The notes beneath the pieces were generated by a model. It made no database searches. It was not told the origin of the DNA and saw nothing but the letters and a program-made list of their open reading frames with translations. Made by a program: the position numbers and the translations under genes. From positions 1 through 20,150 of the forward strand of contig CAYYBZ010000008.1 of NCBI GenBank assembly GCA_964470285.1: a DNA stretch of 20,150 nucleotides. Direction: 5' to 3'. The DNA is from CAYYBZ01 sp964470285 [NCBI: uncultured Oligoflexia bacterium] (GTDB lineage Bacteria > Bdellovibrionota_G > CAYYBZ01). Shown here in pieces: positions 1 through 8,503 of this stretch. How positions within the stretch are numbered: the stretch's first letter is position 1; each line of letters opens with the position of its first letter.

Positions 1-783
1 ACTTTTGACCCGTATCCAAGAGAAACCCTTGACGGAAGACATATCGATGAAAGACTTTTAACAAGAAATGAGAAAATTGATCTCTTACATAAAGAAGGGC
101 TTTACGCCGCAGCTTTTATAAAATTTACAAAATCATTTTCAAGAACCGGTGCTCAGGATTTTGTCGAAAAGATTCTTTTTAAGAAACTTTCATTGAAATT
201 TTTGGTTATAGGCAGTGATTTTACTTTGGGGAAGAATCAAAAAGGTACACCCGATTTTATCATAAAGATGGGTTATAGACTGGGGTTTAATGTCAAGGTC
301 GTTGACATCATAAATAAAGGTAAAAAAAAGGTTAAAAGCTCTCTTATAAGAAATTTACTGGAAGAAGGTAATGTGAAAAAGGTTGCCGAGCTGACCACAA
401 GGAACTATTCCGTTAGCGGTAAGGTTATAAAGGGAGTGGGAAGGGGTTCAACTCTTGGATTCAGAACGGCCAATATTAAAATACCAGTAAAGATGGTTCC
501 AAAAAACGGAGTCTATGCTTCAATTTCATTTATCGGATCAAAAAGCTATCCTTCAGTTACATACATAGGAACAAGACCTACCTTTAAAAATCCTCTCTAT
601 TCAATAGAAACATACATTTTAAATTTTCACGGAAATCTGTACGGAAAAAAAGTCAGGCTCGAATTCATTGAATTTTTAAGGGAGGATATTAAATTTGGGA
701 ATAAACAGGAGTTGATAGCATCAATTAAAACAGACATAAAAAAAGCTAAGCTTTGCTTTTCCAAAATCAGGTGCAAAAAATGA
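1..783 (+). CDS. ribF: Bifunctional riboflavin kinase / FAD synthetase, 3' part
   Basis: The frame is open from base 1, so the gene starts outside the window; 260 residues are visible. The family phosphorylates riboflavin to FMN and adenylylates FMN to FAD in the cytoplasm. The visible part starts in the adenylyltransferase domain with TFDPYPRE (fragment residues 1-8), then GSDFTLGKNQKG (71-82) and VKSSLIRNLL (111-120), which matches the conserved SSTxIR segment. The riboflavin kinase domain follows, with GRGSTLGFRTANI (147-159) and GTRPTF, and a normal C-terminus including LYGKKVRLEFIEFLR. The TTG at 193 lies inside the first domain and is not a start. The next gene, pilB, is 247 bases away and has its own candidate promoter, so no operon link is evident. 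Confidence 0.95.
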   Translation, partial: TFDPYPRETLDGRHIDERLLTRNEKIDLLHKEGLYAAAFIKFTKSFSRTGAQDFVEKILFKKLSLKFLVIGSDFTLGKNQKGTPDFIIKMGYRLGFNVKVVDIINKGKKKVKSSLIRNLLEEGNVKKVAELTTRNYSVSGKVIKGVGRGSTLGFRTANIKIPVKMVPKNGVYASISFIGSKSYPSVTYIGTRPTFKNPLYSIETYILNFHGNLYGKKVRLEFIEFLREDIKFGNKQELIASIKTDIKKAKLCFSKIRCKK

Positions 784-882
784 ATGGCAGACGTTGTAAA
801 ACTGACAAAATTTGATCACGAATCGGAAGAGAATTCTAAGTGTCTGCAATGAAACGCTTTTTAGGTCGATTTTGAATCTCTC

Positions 883-914
883 AGAATTGACAAAAATTGT
901 CAGTTCTGTAAAAT
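883..914 (+). promoter_or_regulatory. Candidate sigma-70 promoter of pilB overlapping an inverted repeat
   Basis: A perfect -35 TTGACA (887-892) is followed after 16 bases by TAAAAT (909-914; 5 of 6 to consensus). The -35 lies in an inverted repeat: AGAATTGACA (883-892), loop AAAAT, TGTCAGTTCT (898-907), with 9 of 10 positions complementary. A protein bound there would cover the -35 and spacer, so the repeat could be an operator; it could also be an RNA hairpin of an upstream transcript. A related run, CTGACAAAATTTG, lies at 802-814. The pilB start is about 115 bases downstream of the -10. Regulation is inferred. Confidence 0.5.
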
Positions 915-988
915 ATAAGTTTAGTGAGGGGGATGTTTGAAGCCCTTCCGATTAATTCCTTATTTTTATTTTCGAGAATATCCCTTTT

Positions 989-1011
989 ACAAGTATTCTA
1001 TAACAAGTATT
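989..1011 (+). repeat. Short direct repeat in the pilB leader
   Basis: ACAAGTATT occurs at 989-997 and again at 1003-1011, a 14-base period, immediately upstream of the pilB ribosome binding site (GGAGGG, 1015-1020). It may be chance in AT-rich sequence or a target in the leader of the mRNA. No function is assigned. Confidence 0.3.
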
Positions 1012-1030
1012 TCCGGAGGGAATCTAAAGA

Positions 1031-2731
1031 ATGAAACAGAATAAGTTGGGTGAGCTGCTCTTAAGAGAGAAGATAGTTAACGAACAGCAGTTAAAAAAGG
1101 CTCAGGATATTCAAAAACAGAGCGGCGGAAGACTGGGATACAACCTTGCCAAATTAGGCTATGTAAAAGAGGGCGATCTGACAACATTTTTGAGCAAGCA
1201 GTACGGTGTCCCGTCGATTAATCTGGAAGAATTTGAGATTGAACAGGATGTTATTAATCTCGTTCCAAAAGAAGTCGCAGAAAAACATATGATTATCCCG
1301 GTTAATAAATCAGGTGCGAATTTAATCGTTGCCATGGCCGATCCGTCAAATATTTTTGCAATAGACGATCTTAAGTTTTTAACCGGCTACAACATAGAGG
1401 TTGTAGTTGCCACAGAGGGTGCTATAAGAACCGCCGTAGAGAAATACTACGAAGAAGCTTCACAGTTCGATGATGTTCTGGCTGACTTTGATGATGAAGG
1501 AATCGAATACATTCAGGACGATGAAGATGTCGACGTTGTTGAACTCGGTAAGTCAGCCGAAGAAGCACCTGTTGTAAAACTTGTTAATCTGATTCTTGTC
1601 GACGCAATTAAAAAAGGGGCAAGTGATATACATATCGAACCGTATGAAAAGAGTTTCAGGGTTCGCTTTAGAATTGACGGTGTTCTTTATGAAGTCATGA
1701 AACCGCCTCTAAAACTTAAAAATGCAATTACCTCCCGTTTAAAAATTATGTCCGAACTCGATATTGCGGAAAGAAGACTTCCTCAGGACGGGCGTATCAA
1801 ACTGAAAATTTCAAAGGGCAAGGAAATGGACTTCAGGGTTTCGGTTCTGCCAACGCTTTTCGGAGAAAAGGTAGTCCTGCGACTTCTTGATAAATCAAAT
1901 CTTCAGTTAGACATGACAAAGCTCGGATTTGAAGAGAAAGCGCTAAAGAATTTTAAGGATTCCATTTATAAGCCGTTCGGGATGGTTCTGGTCACCGGAC
2001 CGACCGGATCGGGAAAAACAACGACACTTTATTCGGCCCTTTCGGAGTTGAATAAAATATCCGACAATATTTCAACAGCTGAAGACCCGGTCGAATTTAA
2101 CCTTCCCGGAATCAATCAGGTTCAGATGCATGACGATATCGGTCTTAACTTTGCTTCGGCCCTGCGCTCCTTTCTTAGACAGGACCCGGATATAATAATG
2201 GTCGGTGAGATTCGAGATTTTGAAACAGCCGAAATAGCCGTTAAAGCCGCTCTGACAGGTCACTTGGTTTTAAGTACTCTGCACACGAACGATGCACCCA
2301 GTACGGTTTCAAGACTTTTAAACATGGGTATAGAACCTTTCCTTGTTGCAAGTGCCACAAACTGCATATTAGCCCAGAGACTTGCCAGAAGAGCCTGCGC
2401 TGACTGTAAGGAAGAAATAAGCATTCCGGTTCAGGCTCTAATCGATGCAGGCCTAAACCCGGATATTGCCAGTAAGGCAAAGTGCTTCAAGGGTAAAGGA
2501 TGTCCAAATTGCTCCGATACCGGCTTTAAGGGGAGAATAGCCCTTTATGAAGTCATGCCCATAGGCGAAGAACTTAAGGAATTCGTTTTAAACGGTGCGA
2601 GTACAGCAGAGATAAAAAGGGAAGCGGTCAGACTGGGTATGAAAACAATGCGCCAGTCGGGTCTTACAAAACTGGTAGAGGGTATGACTACCCTTGAAGA
2701 AATACTAAGAGTTACAATGTCGGATGCTTAA
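1031..2731 (+). CDS. pilB: Type IV pilus assembly (extension) ATPase PilB
   Basis: A 566-residue cytoplasmic hexameric ATPase that powers pilus extension through PilC. The N-terminus (about 1-140) is an MshEN-type domain with two 24-residue motifs: residues 5-28 (degenerate: K5 for R, K14 for G) and 34-57 (canonical R34-L35-G36, L39, G43, L50, L54, Q57), separated by exactly five residues. In this family such a pair binds cyclic di-GMP. The motor domain has Walker A GPTGSGKT (323-330), the Asp box around EDPVEF (351-356), Walker B IIMVGEIRD (388-396) and the His box LSTLHTND (414-421). C456, C459, C491 and C494 form the tetracysteine zinc site typical of extension ATPases and absent from PilT. 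GGAGGG at 1015-1020 supports the start. First gene of the pil cluster; the N-terminal text closely resembles Myxococcus PilB from memory. Confidence 0.96.
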   Translation: MKQNKLGELLLREKIVNEQQLKKAQDIQKQSGGRLGYNLAKLGYVKEGDLTTFLSKQYGVPSINLEEFEIEQDVINLVPKEVAEKHMIIPVNKSGANLIVAMADPSNIFAIDDLKFLTGYNIEVVVATEGAIRTAVEKYYEEASQFDDVLADFDDEGIEYIQDDEDVDVVELGKSAEEAPVVKLVNLILVDAIKKGASDIHIEPYEKSFRVRFRIDGVLYEVMKPPLKLKNAITSRLKIMSELDIAERRLPQDGRIKLKISKGKEMDFRVSVLPTLFGEKVVLRLLDKSNLQLDMTKLGFEEKALKNFKDSIYKPFGMVLVTGPTGSGKTTTLYSALSELNKISDNISTAEDPVEFNLPGINQVQMHDDIGLNFASALRSFLRQDPDIIMVGEIRDFETAEIAVKAALTGHLVLSTLHTNDAPSTVSRLLNMGIEPFLVASATNCILAQRLARRACADCKEEISIPVQALIDAGLNPDIASKAKCFKGKGCPNCSDTGFKGRIALYEVMPIGEELKEFVLNGASTAEIKREAVRLGMKTMRQSGLTKLVEGMTTLEEILRVTMSDA

Positions 2732-2770
2732 ATTTGAACTGTTTTTGAATAGATAAAAGGAGCGTGCCAA

Positions 2771-3892
2771 ATGCCAAATCTGCACCAACTTCTCAAAACC
2801 ATGATTGAGAAGGGAGCTTCAGACCTTCATGTTACAACGGGAACTCCGCCCCAGTTAAGAATAGACGGTAAGCTTACACCATTGAAAACATCGGCCTTGA
2901 GTCCTACAGAAACCAAACAGCTCTGCTACAGCGTACTAACGGACGCGCAAAAACATAAATTTGAAGAGGAGAGCGAACTTGATCTATCTTTTGGAGTTAA
3001 GGGACTCTCAAGATTCAGGGCAAATATATTCATGCAAAGAGGAGCGGTTTCGGGAGCATTTAGAGCGATTCCTTTCCGTATAATGACGTTTCAGGAACTG
3101 GGACTTCCTCCTGTTGTAGCTGATCTTGCCAGAAAACCCAGGGGTCTGATACTTATAACAGGTCCGACAGGTAGCGGTAAATCCACAACACTTGCTTCAA
3201 TAATTGATATGATCAATCAGGAAAGAAGAGACCATATACTTACAATTGAAGATCCCATAGAGTATCTGCACCCGCACAAGTCATGCATAGTAAACCAAAG
3301 GGAAGTTCATACAGATACGAACAGTTTTACAATTGCACTCAAATATGTTTTGAGGCAGGACCCCGACGTTGTTCTCGTTGGTGAGATGAGAGATCTTGAA
3401 ACTATCGAAGCCGCGTTGACAATAGCAGAAACGGGACATCTGGCGTTCGCTACACTGCATACTAACAGCTGCGTGCAGACGATGAACAGAATCATAGATG
3501 TTTTTCCGCCTCATCAGCAGCCTCAGGTAAGAGCGCAGCTTTCCTTTGTTCTTGAAGGAGTTGTTTCACAGACGTTGATTCCCAGGGCAAGCGGTAAGGG
3601 AAGGGTTCTGGCTCTTGAAATAATGATACCTAATTCCGCGATCAGAAACCTCATCAGAGAAGATAAAATCCATCAGGTTTATTCACAGATGCAGGTTGGC
3701 CAGACAAAATTCGGGATGCAGACCCTTAATCAGGGACTTGCACAACTTTATTTGAAAAGGCTGATAAATCTCGACGATGCTATCGGGAGATCATCGGACC
3801 CGGAGGAGCTAAGGGGAATGATTGCCCAGAGCCAGGCTGGTCAGGCGATTTCGCAAAATATACCCGGACAACAGAAACCCAAAACCGGATAG
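2771..3892 (+). CDS. pilT: Type IV pilus retraction ATPase PilT
   Basis: A 373-residue cytoplasmic hexameric ATPase that depolymerises the pilus and so powers twitching. After an N-terminal PAS-like domain (about 1-100) come Walker A GPTGSGKS (131-138), the Asp box around IEDPIEY (159-165), Walker B VVLVGEMRD (200-208), the His box ATLHTN (227-232), and AIRNLIRE (290-297), the C-terminal signature needed for retraction in studied PilT proteins. No zinc tetracysteine is present, as expected for PilT. A polar Gln/Pro-rich tail of about 20 residues ends the protein. The start is supported by AAGGAG at 2757-2762. It lies 39 bases after pilB, in the same likely transcript. PilU is the main alternative, but the motif set and the position between pilB and pilC favour PilT. 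Confidence 0.96.
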   Translation: MPNLHQLLKTMIEKGASDLHVTTGTPPQLRIDGKLTPLKTSALSPTETKQLCYSVLTDAQKHKFEEESELDLSFGVKGLSRFRANIFMQRGAVSGAFRAIPFRIMTFQELGLPPVVADLARKPRGLILITGPTGSGKSTTLASIIDMINQERRDHILTIEDPIEYLHPHKSCIVNQREVHTDTNSFTIALKYVLRQDPDVVLVGEMRDLETIEAALTIAETGHLAFATLHTNSCVQTMNRIIDVFPPHQQPQVRAQLSFVLEGVVSQTLIPRASGKGRVLALEIMIPNSAIRNLIREDKIHQVYSQMQVGQTKFGMQTLNQGLAQLYLKRLINLDDAIGRSSDPEELRGMIAQSQAGQAISQNIPGQQKPKTG

Positions 3893-3931
3893 ATAATAAA
3901 TTTCTGTCACTAAAACAGGAGGGTCATTTAT

Positions 3932-5149
3932 ATGCCCGTATACAAATGGGAAGGTATTACACGCCAGGGTATTATCAAAAAGGGTGAGAGAGAAGCTCCC
4001 AATCAGGCCGCTCTGGTTGGCTGGCTAAGACAGCAGCAGGTAAGGCCCAAATCGATAAAGGAAAAGACAAAAAAGGGCGAAATATCCTTACCCAAGCTGT
4101 TTTCCGGCGTTAAACAAAAAGACATAGTCGTTTTTGCCCGTCAGTTTGCAACAATGATAGATGCAGGTCTTCCGCTGGTTCAGTGTCTTGATATTCTTGC
4201 CAATCAGCAGGAGTCAAGAGCATTTAAGGAAATTCTTACGAAGACAAAGGTTGATGTCGAGGGCGGTTCGACTTTTGCTGAGGCTTTGAAAAAACATCCC
4301 AAGGCGTTTGATGATCTGTTCGTTAACCTGGTACAGGCAGGCGAGGTAGGCGGTATTCTCGACACAATTTTCTTAAGGCTTGCAAATTACCTTGAAAAGG
4401 CGATGAAACTTAAGAAAAAAGTCAAGGGAGCCATGGTTTATCCGTTGATTATTTTGGTAGTCGCCATTCTCGTTGTTGCGGTTTTGCTTTTTTGGGTTAT
4501 CCCTATATTCGAAAGCATGTTCAGGGAATTCGGTAATGCTGAACTGCCAAAACCCACACAAATAGTTATCGCAATAAGCAGAGGAGCAAAAAAATACGTG
4601 CTTATAGTGGCGGGTTTTGTCGGATTGCTTATCTGGCTTTTCAAATATACTTACGGAACCCCGAAGGGCAGAAAAGCCATCGATTCTTTTATGCTGAAAG
4701 TGCCGATTTTCGGACCGCTTTTAAGAAAGGTTGCCGTAGCAAGATTCTCAAGAACCCTGGGAACAATGATAACATCAGGAGTTCCTATACTTGACGCCCT
4801 TGATATTGTCGCGAAAACAGCAGGAAACAAGGTTATCGAACAGGCAATAATGAAAACACGCTCAAGTATTTCAGAGGGAAAAACTATAGCAGAGCCTCTT
4901 GAACAGTCGGGTGTTTTTCCTCCGATGGTCTGTCAGATGATAGAAGTAGGAGAGCAGACAGGAGCCATGGATGCCATGCTGAATAAAATAGCGGATTTCT
5001 ACGATGAAGAGGTAGATGTCGCTGTCGAGGCTCTTACGGCTATGATGGAACCCATGATGATGGTTTTCCTGGGTACAATTATCGGCGGACTGGTTGTCGC
5101 AATGTATCTTCCGGTCTTTAAACTTGCCGGTAACATAAGCGGTAGTTAA
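3932..5149 (+). CDS. pilC: Type IV pilus inner-membrane platform protein PilC
   Basis: A 405-residue polytopic inner-membrane protein of the GspF/PilC family, the platform on which PilB and PilT act to add or remove pilin subunits. It starts with the typical MPVYKWEG segment. Two type II secretion F domains follow, about 66-190 and 270-392, each opening with an FAR/FSR...TMI-xxG-P-L/I motif. Predicted membrane segments lie near 169-191, 222-241 and 371-391, giving cytoplasmic domains on both sides. The length is normal for the family. An AGGAGGG ribosome binding site precedes the ATG, and the gene sits 39 bases downstream of pilT. The family assignment is secure; PilC rather than GspF follows from the neighbours. 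Confidence 0.96.
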   Translation: MPVYKWEGITRQGIIKKGEREAPNQAALVGWLRQQQVRPKSIKEKTKKGEISLPKLFSGVKQKDIVVFARQFATMIDAGLPLVQCLDILANQQESRAFKEILTKTKVDVEGGSTFAEALKKHPKAFDDLFVNLVQAGEVGGILDTIFLRLANYLEKAMKLKKKVKGAMVYPLIILVVAILVVAVLLFWVIPIFESMFREFGNAELPKPTQIVIAISRGAKKYVLIVAGFVGLLIWLFKYTYGTPKGRKAIDSFMLKVPIFGPLLRKVAVARFSRTLGTMITSGVPILDALDIVAKTAGNKVIEQAIMKTRSSISEGKTIAEPLEQSGVFPPMVCQMIEVGEQTGAMDAMLNKIADFYDEEVDVAVEALTAMMEPMMMVFLGTIIGGLVVAMYLPVFKLAGNISGS

Positions 5150-5164
5150 TCGGGATATTCGCTT

Positions 5165-6862
5165 ATGACTGAGTACACGTCCCAGAAATTACAAAAAGAT
5201 TACGACCCGGGTCTGCATGACAGGCTCAGAGTACTCATATATACCAGACTTGCATTCATATCCATTTTTCTTGCATCCACTTTGTTCATCGTATTAAGGG
5301 ATAATGAAGCACTACACGGCATTTCAGTTGTATTCATATTCATACTCATTGGGGCAACAATTCTTATCTCATTTATTTTTGTGGTTCTGCTTTTTATTTT
5401 CGGGAAAGAAAATCTTAAGAGGTTACGCTCTTTAAGCTATGCCCAGATTTTCTGGGATATTCTGTTTGCAACGGGTGTTTTGTATATGACCGGGGGAATA
5501 GACAGTATTTTCTATATCCTCTATTACGTTAATATTGTCCTGGCAAGCGTTCTTCTTTTCAGAAAAGGCGGGTTACTGGCTGCGGCAATAAGCGCTATCT
5601 GTTACGGGGGAGTTCTGGCTCTTGAGGTTAGAGAGGTCCTGCCCCCGTTTCTTGAATATGGACCGGATATATCAACAATTAATGAAACTCATGTTCTTGC
5701 AAAGATCATAGTTAACTGGCTTTTTTTCGGATTCCTTGCATTAGTTTCCGGATTTGTCACCGAGAAATTAAGAAAAGTAGAAGTTCTTTTAGAAGAAAAA
5801 CAGATAGATATTGAGAATCTTGAAAACTTTAATACAGCGATTATAGAAAGCCTCAAAAGCGGTCTTTTAACAATAGACAATGAAAACAGGGTGCTTTCAG
5901 GTAACGCTTCAGCCCTGCAGATTCTGGGATTAAGACAAAACGATATTAGAGGTAAAAAGTTTTCCGAATTATTTCCTGAAAAAGGAGACGAGATACTGGA
6001 GCAGTATGAAGACGGAGAGTTTACTTTATCGAGTTTGTGGAGATGGGAAACTGAAATTCGAAGGGCAGGAAATAAAACGACATATCTGGGAATGAATATT
6101 TTTCCGTTCAGAGGTTCAGAAGTTTTAGAGGACGGTAAAGTCGTAATTTTCGAGGATCTTACAGCCTACAAGGAAATGGAGATGAGGGTAAAAAGGACGG
6201 AGAAGCTCGCTGCGATAGGTGAGCTGGCGGCAGGGATCGCCCATGAAATAAGAAACCCCCTGGCATCGGTATCCGGTGCAATTGAGATGTTAAAACAAAA
6301 CGACGTACCCAAAGAAGGCAATACCAGATTGATGGATATCGTAATCAGGGAAACAACAAGGCTGGATTATCTGATTAGCGATTTTTTAAATTTTGCAAAA
6401 ACACCCAAGCTTTCCAAGGAAGTTTTCAGTATAAACGGTTTAATTGATGAAACCATAGAGCTGTTTCAGAAAAACCGAAGTGATGCAGACGGAACATTTA
6501 TTCAGAAAATTCTTTCAGATAATGTATATATTTCAGCCGATCCGCTGCGGATAAAACAGGTTATATGGAATCTTTTAAAGAATGCCTCGCAGGCTATTCA
6601 AACCCAAGGGAAAATAACGGTAGAAACAGCGATTGATAAAGAAAAAGGCGAGTTCGTAATCGCCGTAAAAGATGAAGGAGAGGGGATATTGCCTGAGGAT
6701 TTAACAAGAATTTTCTCGCCCTTTTTTACAACCAAAAAGGGCGGAACCGGCCTTGGCCTTGCTACGGTTCACCGTATTATAGAAGAGCATGGAGGGAGAG
6801 TTTCGGTAGAAAGTAAAATCGGCTTAGGATCGGAATTTAGAATATTTCTTCCTGTAAACTAA
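5165..6862 (+). CDS. pilS: Sensor histidine kinase PilS (NtrB-like)
   Basis: A 565-residue membrane histidine kinase that would phosphorylate PilR. About six hydrophobic segments fill residues 25-200, the PilS layout (pilin is sensed within the membrane in studied cases). A PAS domain follows at about 219-335, then the H box AAGIAHEIRNPL with phospho-acceptor H360, the N box NLLKNASQAI (469-478), G1 DEGEGI (503-508), F box IFSPFFTTK and G2 GTGLGLA (527-533). All catalytic boxes are intact. It begins 15 bases after the pilC stop with no convincing Shine-Dalgarno sequence, so translation is probably coupled to pilC. pilR follows after 19 bases, so the two form a cognate pair. Confidence 0.93.
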   Translation: MTEYTSQKLQKDYDPGLHDRLRVLIYTRLAFISIFLASTLFIVLRDNEALHGISVVFIFILIGATILISFIFVVLLFIFGKENLKRLRSLSYAQIFWDILFATGVLYMTGGIDSIFYILYYVNIVLASVLLFRKGGLLAAAISAICYGGVLALEVREVLPPFLEYGPDISTINETHVLAKIIVNWLFFGFLALVSGFVTEKLRKVEVLLEEKQIDIENLENFNTAIIESLKSGLLTIDNENRVLSGNASALQILGLRQNDIRGKKFSELFPEKGDEILEQYEDGEFTLSSLWRWETEIRRAGNKTTYLGMNIFPFRGSEVLEDGKVVIFEDLTAYKEMEMRVKRTEKLAAIGELAAGIAHEIRNPLASVSGAIEMLKQNDVPKEGNTRLMDIVIRETTRLDYLISDFLNFAKTPKLSKEVFSINGLIDETIELFQKNRSDADGTFIQKILSDNVYISADPLRIKQVIWNLLKNASQAIQTQGKITVETAIDKEKGEFVIAVKDEGEGILPEDLTRIFSPFFTTKKGGTGLGLATVHRIIEEHGGRVSVESKIGLGSEFRIFLPVN

Positions 6863-6881
6863 GATTTGAAAGGTTTATCTC

Positions 6882-8369
6882 ATGACAAAAATCATGATAG
6901 TCGATGACGAGCAGAGCATAAGGGAATTTTTTGAAATCATGCTTACTCAAGAGGGCTATTCCGTGGAATGCTGCTCGGACGGACCGGAAGCCTTGAAGAA
7001 AGCACAGAGCAGTATTTACGATCTTGTTATCTCGGATATTGCAATGCCCGATATGAGCGGACTTGAGCTTCTTGAGAAACTCAAGGAAACCTCTCCTGAA
7101 ACCAATGTGATAATGATTACCGCCTATGCTTCAACCGAATCGGCCGTTGAGGCAATGAAAAACGGAGCCTATGACTACATACTTAAGCCTTTCAAGCTTG
7201 ACGAAATCAAGATGATTATTCAAAAGGCCCTTAACCAGTCTGTGCTTACAAAAGAAAACGAACTTTTTAGAAAGGAAATAAGGGGCAGATACGGCTTTGG
7301 GAATCTTATCGGTAAAAGCCCCCAGATGCTCAAGGTTTATGAACTCATTGAAACCGTATCGTCAAATAAATCAAGCGTTTTGATAACAGGAGAATCGGGA
7401 ACAGGGAAAGAACTTGTTGCCAAGGCGATTCATTACAATTCCCCAAAGAAGGACAGGCCGTTCGTTTCGGTAAATTGCGGAGCAATACCGGAAAATCTTA
7501 TTGAAAGCGAGCTATTCGGTTATATCAAAGGCGCTTTTACGGGTGCGACATCAAATAAAAAGGGACTTTTTGAGATTGCGCATCAGGGATCATTTTTTCT
7601 CGATGAGATCGGCGAGTTGCCCCTTCAGGTGCAGGTAAAACTACTAAGGGCCCTGCAGGAAAAAATTATAAGAAGGGTCGGGGGTACAGAAGATGTTTCC
7701 GTCGATGTAAGAATTATCTCAGCCACAAATAAAGATCTGGAATCAGAGGTCAGGGCGATGAAATTCAGGGAAGACCTCTTTTACAGGCTTAATGTCATAA
7801 ATATAAAACTTCCGGCTTTAAGGGAAAGAAAAGACGATATTCCCATTCTCATATACCATTTTCTTAATCATTATTCTCATGAGCACGGGAAAACAATCAA
7901 GGGTATATCAAGAGAATCGCTCGATATGCTACTGTCTTACGATTATCCCGGTAATGTCAGGGAGCTGGAAAACATAATTGAAAGATCAATTGCTCTGGAA
8001 ACCACTGATTTAATCCAATCCGAAAACATTTCGGTCAAACTTGATAAGAATCTCGAGGAAATATTTGATAAATCTGCAATCGGAAGAAATATTCAAACAG
8101 ACACACAAGGGGTTAATCAATCAAGTCCGAATAAAAGAGCGAATATTGTCTCAAACGGAATTCCAAAAGGGGGAATGAACCTTGATAGGGAACTCGAAAA
8201 AGTCGAAAAACAGCTTATATTGGATGCTTTGAAAAAATCAAGCGGATCGAGAAAAAAGGCGGCAAAGCTCCTTAATGTAACTTTTCGCTCATTGCGTTAT
8301 AGAATTTCCAAGCTTGGTCTTGAAAAGGATATAGAGGCTGAGAAAATGATAAGTGATTTAAATGAATAA
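6882..8369 (+). CDS. pilR: Sigma-54-dependent response regulator PilR (NtrC family)
   Basis: A 495-residue transcription activator that works with RNA polymerase carrying sigma-54. The receiver domain (1-120) has the acidic pair D8/D9, phospho-acceptor D52 in SDIAMPDMSG, T80 and K102. The AAA+ domain (about 142-370) has Walker A GESGTGKE (170-177), the sigma-54-contacting loop GAFTGA (217-222), Walker B FFLDEIGEL (238-246) and FREDLFYRLNV. A polar linker (about 395-435) leads to a Fis-type helix-turn-helix near 450-480 (SRKKAAKLLNVTFRSLRYRISKLGL). All functional residues are present. PilR normally activates pilA; no pilA is found here, so its targets lie elsewhere, possibly including the sigma-54-type promoter at 15007-15023. 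It ends the pil cluster. Confidence 0.93.
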   Translation: MTKIMIVDDEQSIREFFEIMLTQEGYSVECCSDGPEALKKAQSSIYDLVISDIAMPDMSGLELLEKLKETSPETNVIMITAYASTESAVEAMKNGAYDYILKPFKLDEIKMIIQKALNQSVLTKENELFRKEIRGRYGFGNLIGKSPQMLKVYELIETVSSNKSSVLITGESGTGKELVAKAIHYNSPKKDRPFVSVNCGAIPENLIESELFGYIKGAFTGATSNKKGLFEIAHQGSFFLDEIGELPLQVQVKLLRALQEKIIRRVGGTEDVSVDVRIISATNKDLESEVRAMKFREDLFYRLNVINIKLPALRERKDDIPILIYHFLNHYSHEHGKTIKGISRESLDMLLSYDYPGNVRELENIIERSIALETTDLIQSENISVKLDKNLEEIFDKSAIGRNIQTDTQGVNQSSPNKRANIVSNGIPKGGMNLDRELEKVEKQLILDALKKSSGSRKKAAKLLNVTFRSLRYRISKLGLEKDIEAEKMISDLNE

Positions 8370-8436
8370 GGTAATTTATATTTTTATGGATTTTTTTTGT
8401 TTAGATATAACCCGGGATATTTTGCAAATATTTAAT

Positions 8437-8465
8437 TTTATATTCCATTTTCTAGCTGATATAAT
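8437..8465 (+). promoter_or_regulatory. Candidate promoter of divIVA
   Basis: TATAAT (8460-8465), a perfect -10, lies 17 bases after TTTATA (8437-8442), which matches a sigma-70 -35 at 4 of 6 positions. It sits in the very AT-rich 134-base gap after pilR and 38 bases before the divIVA ATG. No convincing terminator hairpin separates it from pilR, so read-through is also possible. AT richness raises the chance of a spurious match. Confidence 0.4.
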
Positions 8466-8503
8466 TTTTAAGTTGGAAAAAATGAATAATAAGGGGGTAT
8501 GTT

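Noticed and set aside
784-852. 22-codon open frame directly after the ribF stop (MADVVKLTKFDHESEENSKCLQ), with AGGTG upstream
   Set aside because: Too short, no family or leader-peptide pattern, and it could arise by chance; not enough to call a gene.
928-944. GG-N10-GC spacing upstream of pilB resembling a sigma-54 promoter
   Set aside because: Only the GG, GC and a few other bases match; most defined positions of the consensus fail, unlike the site at 15007-15023.
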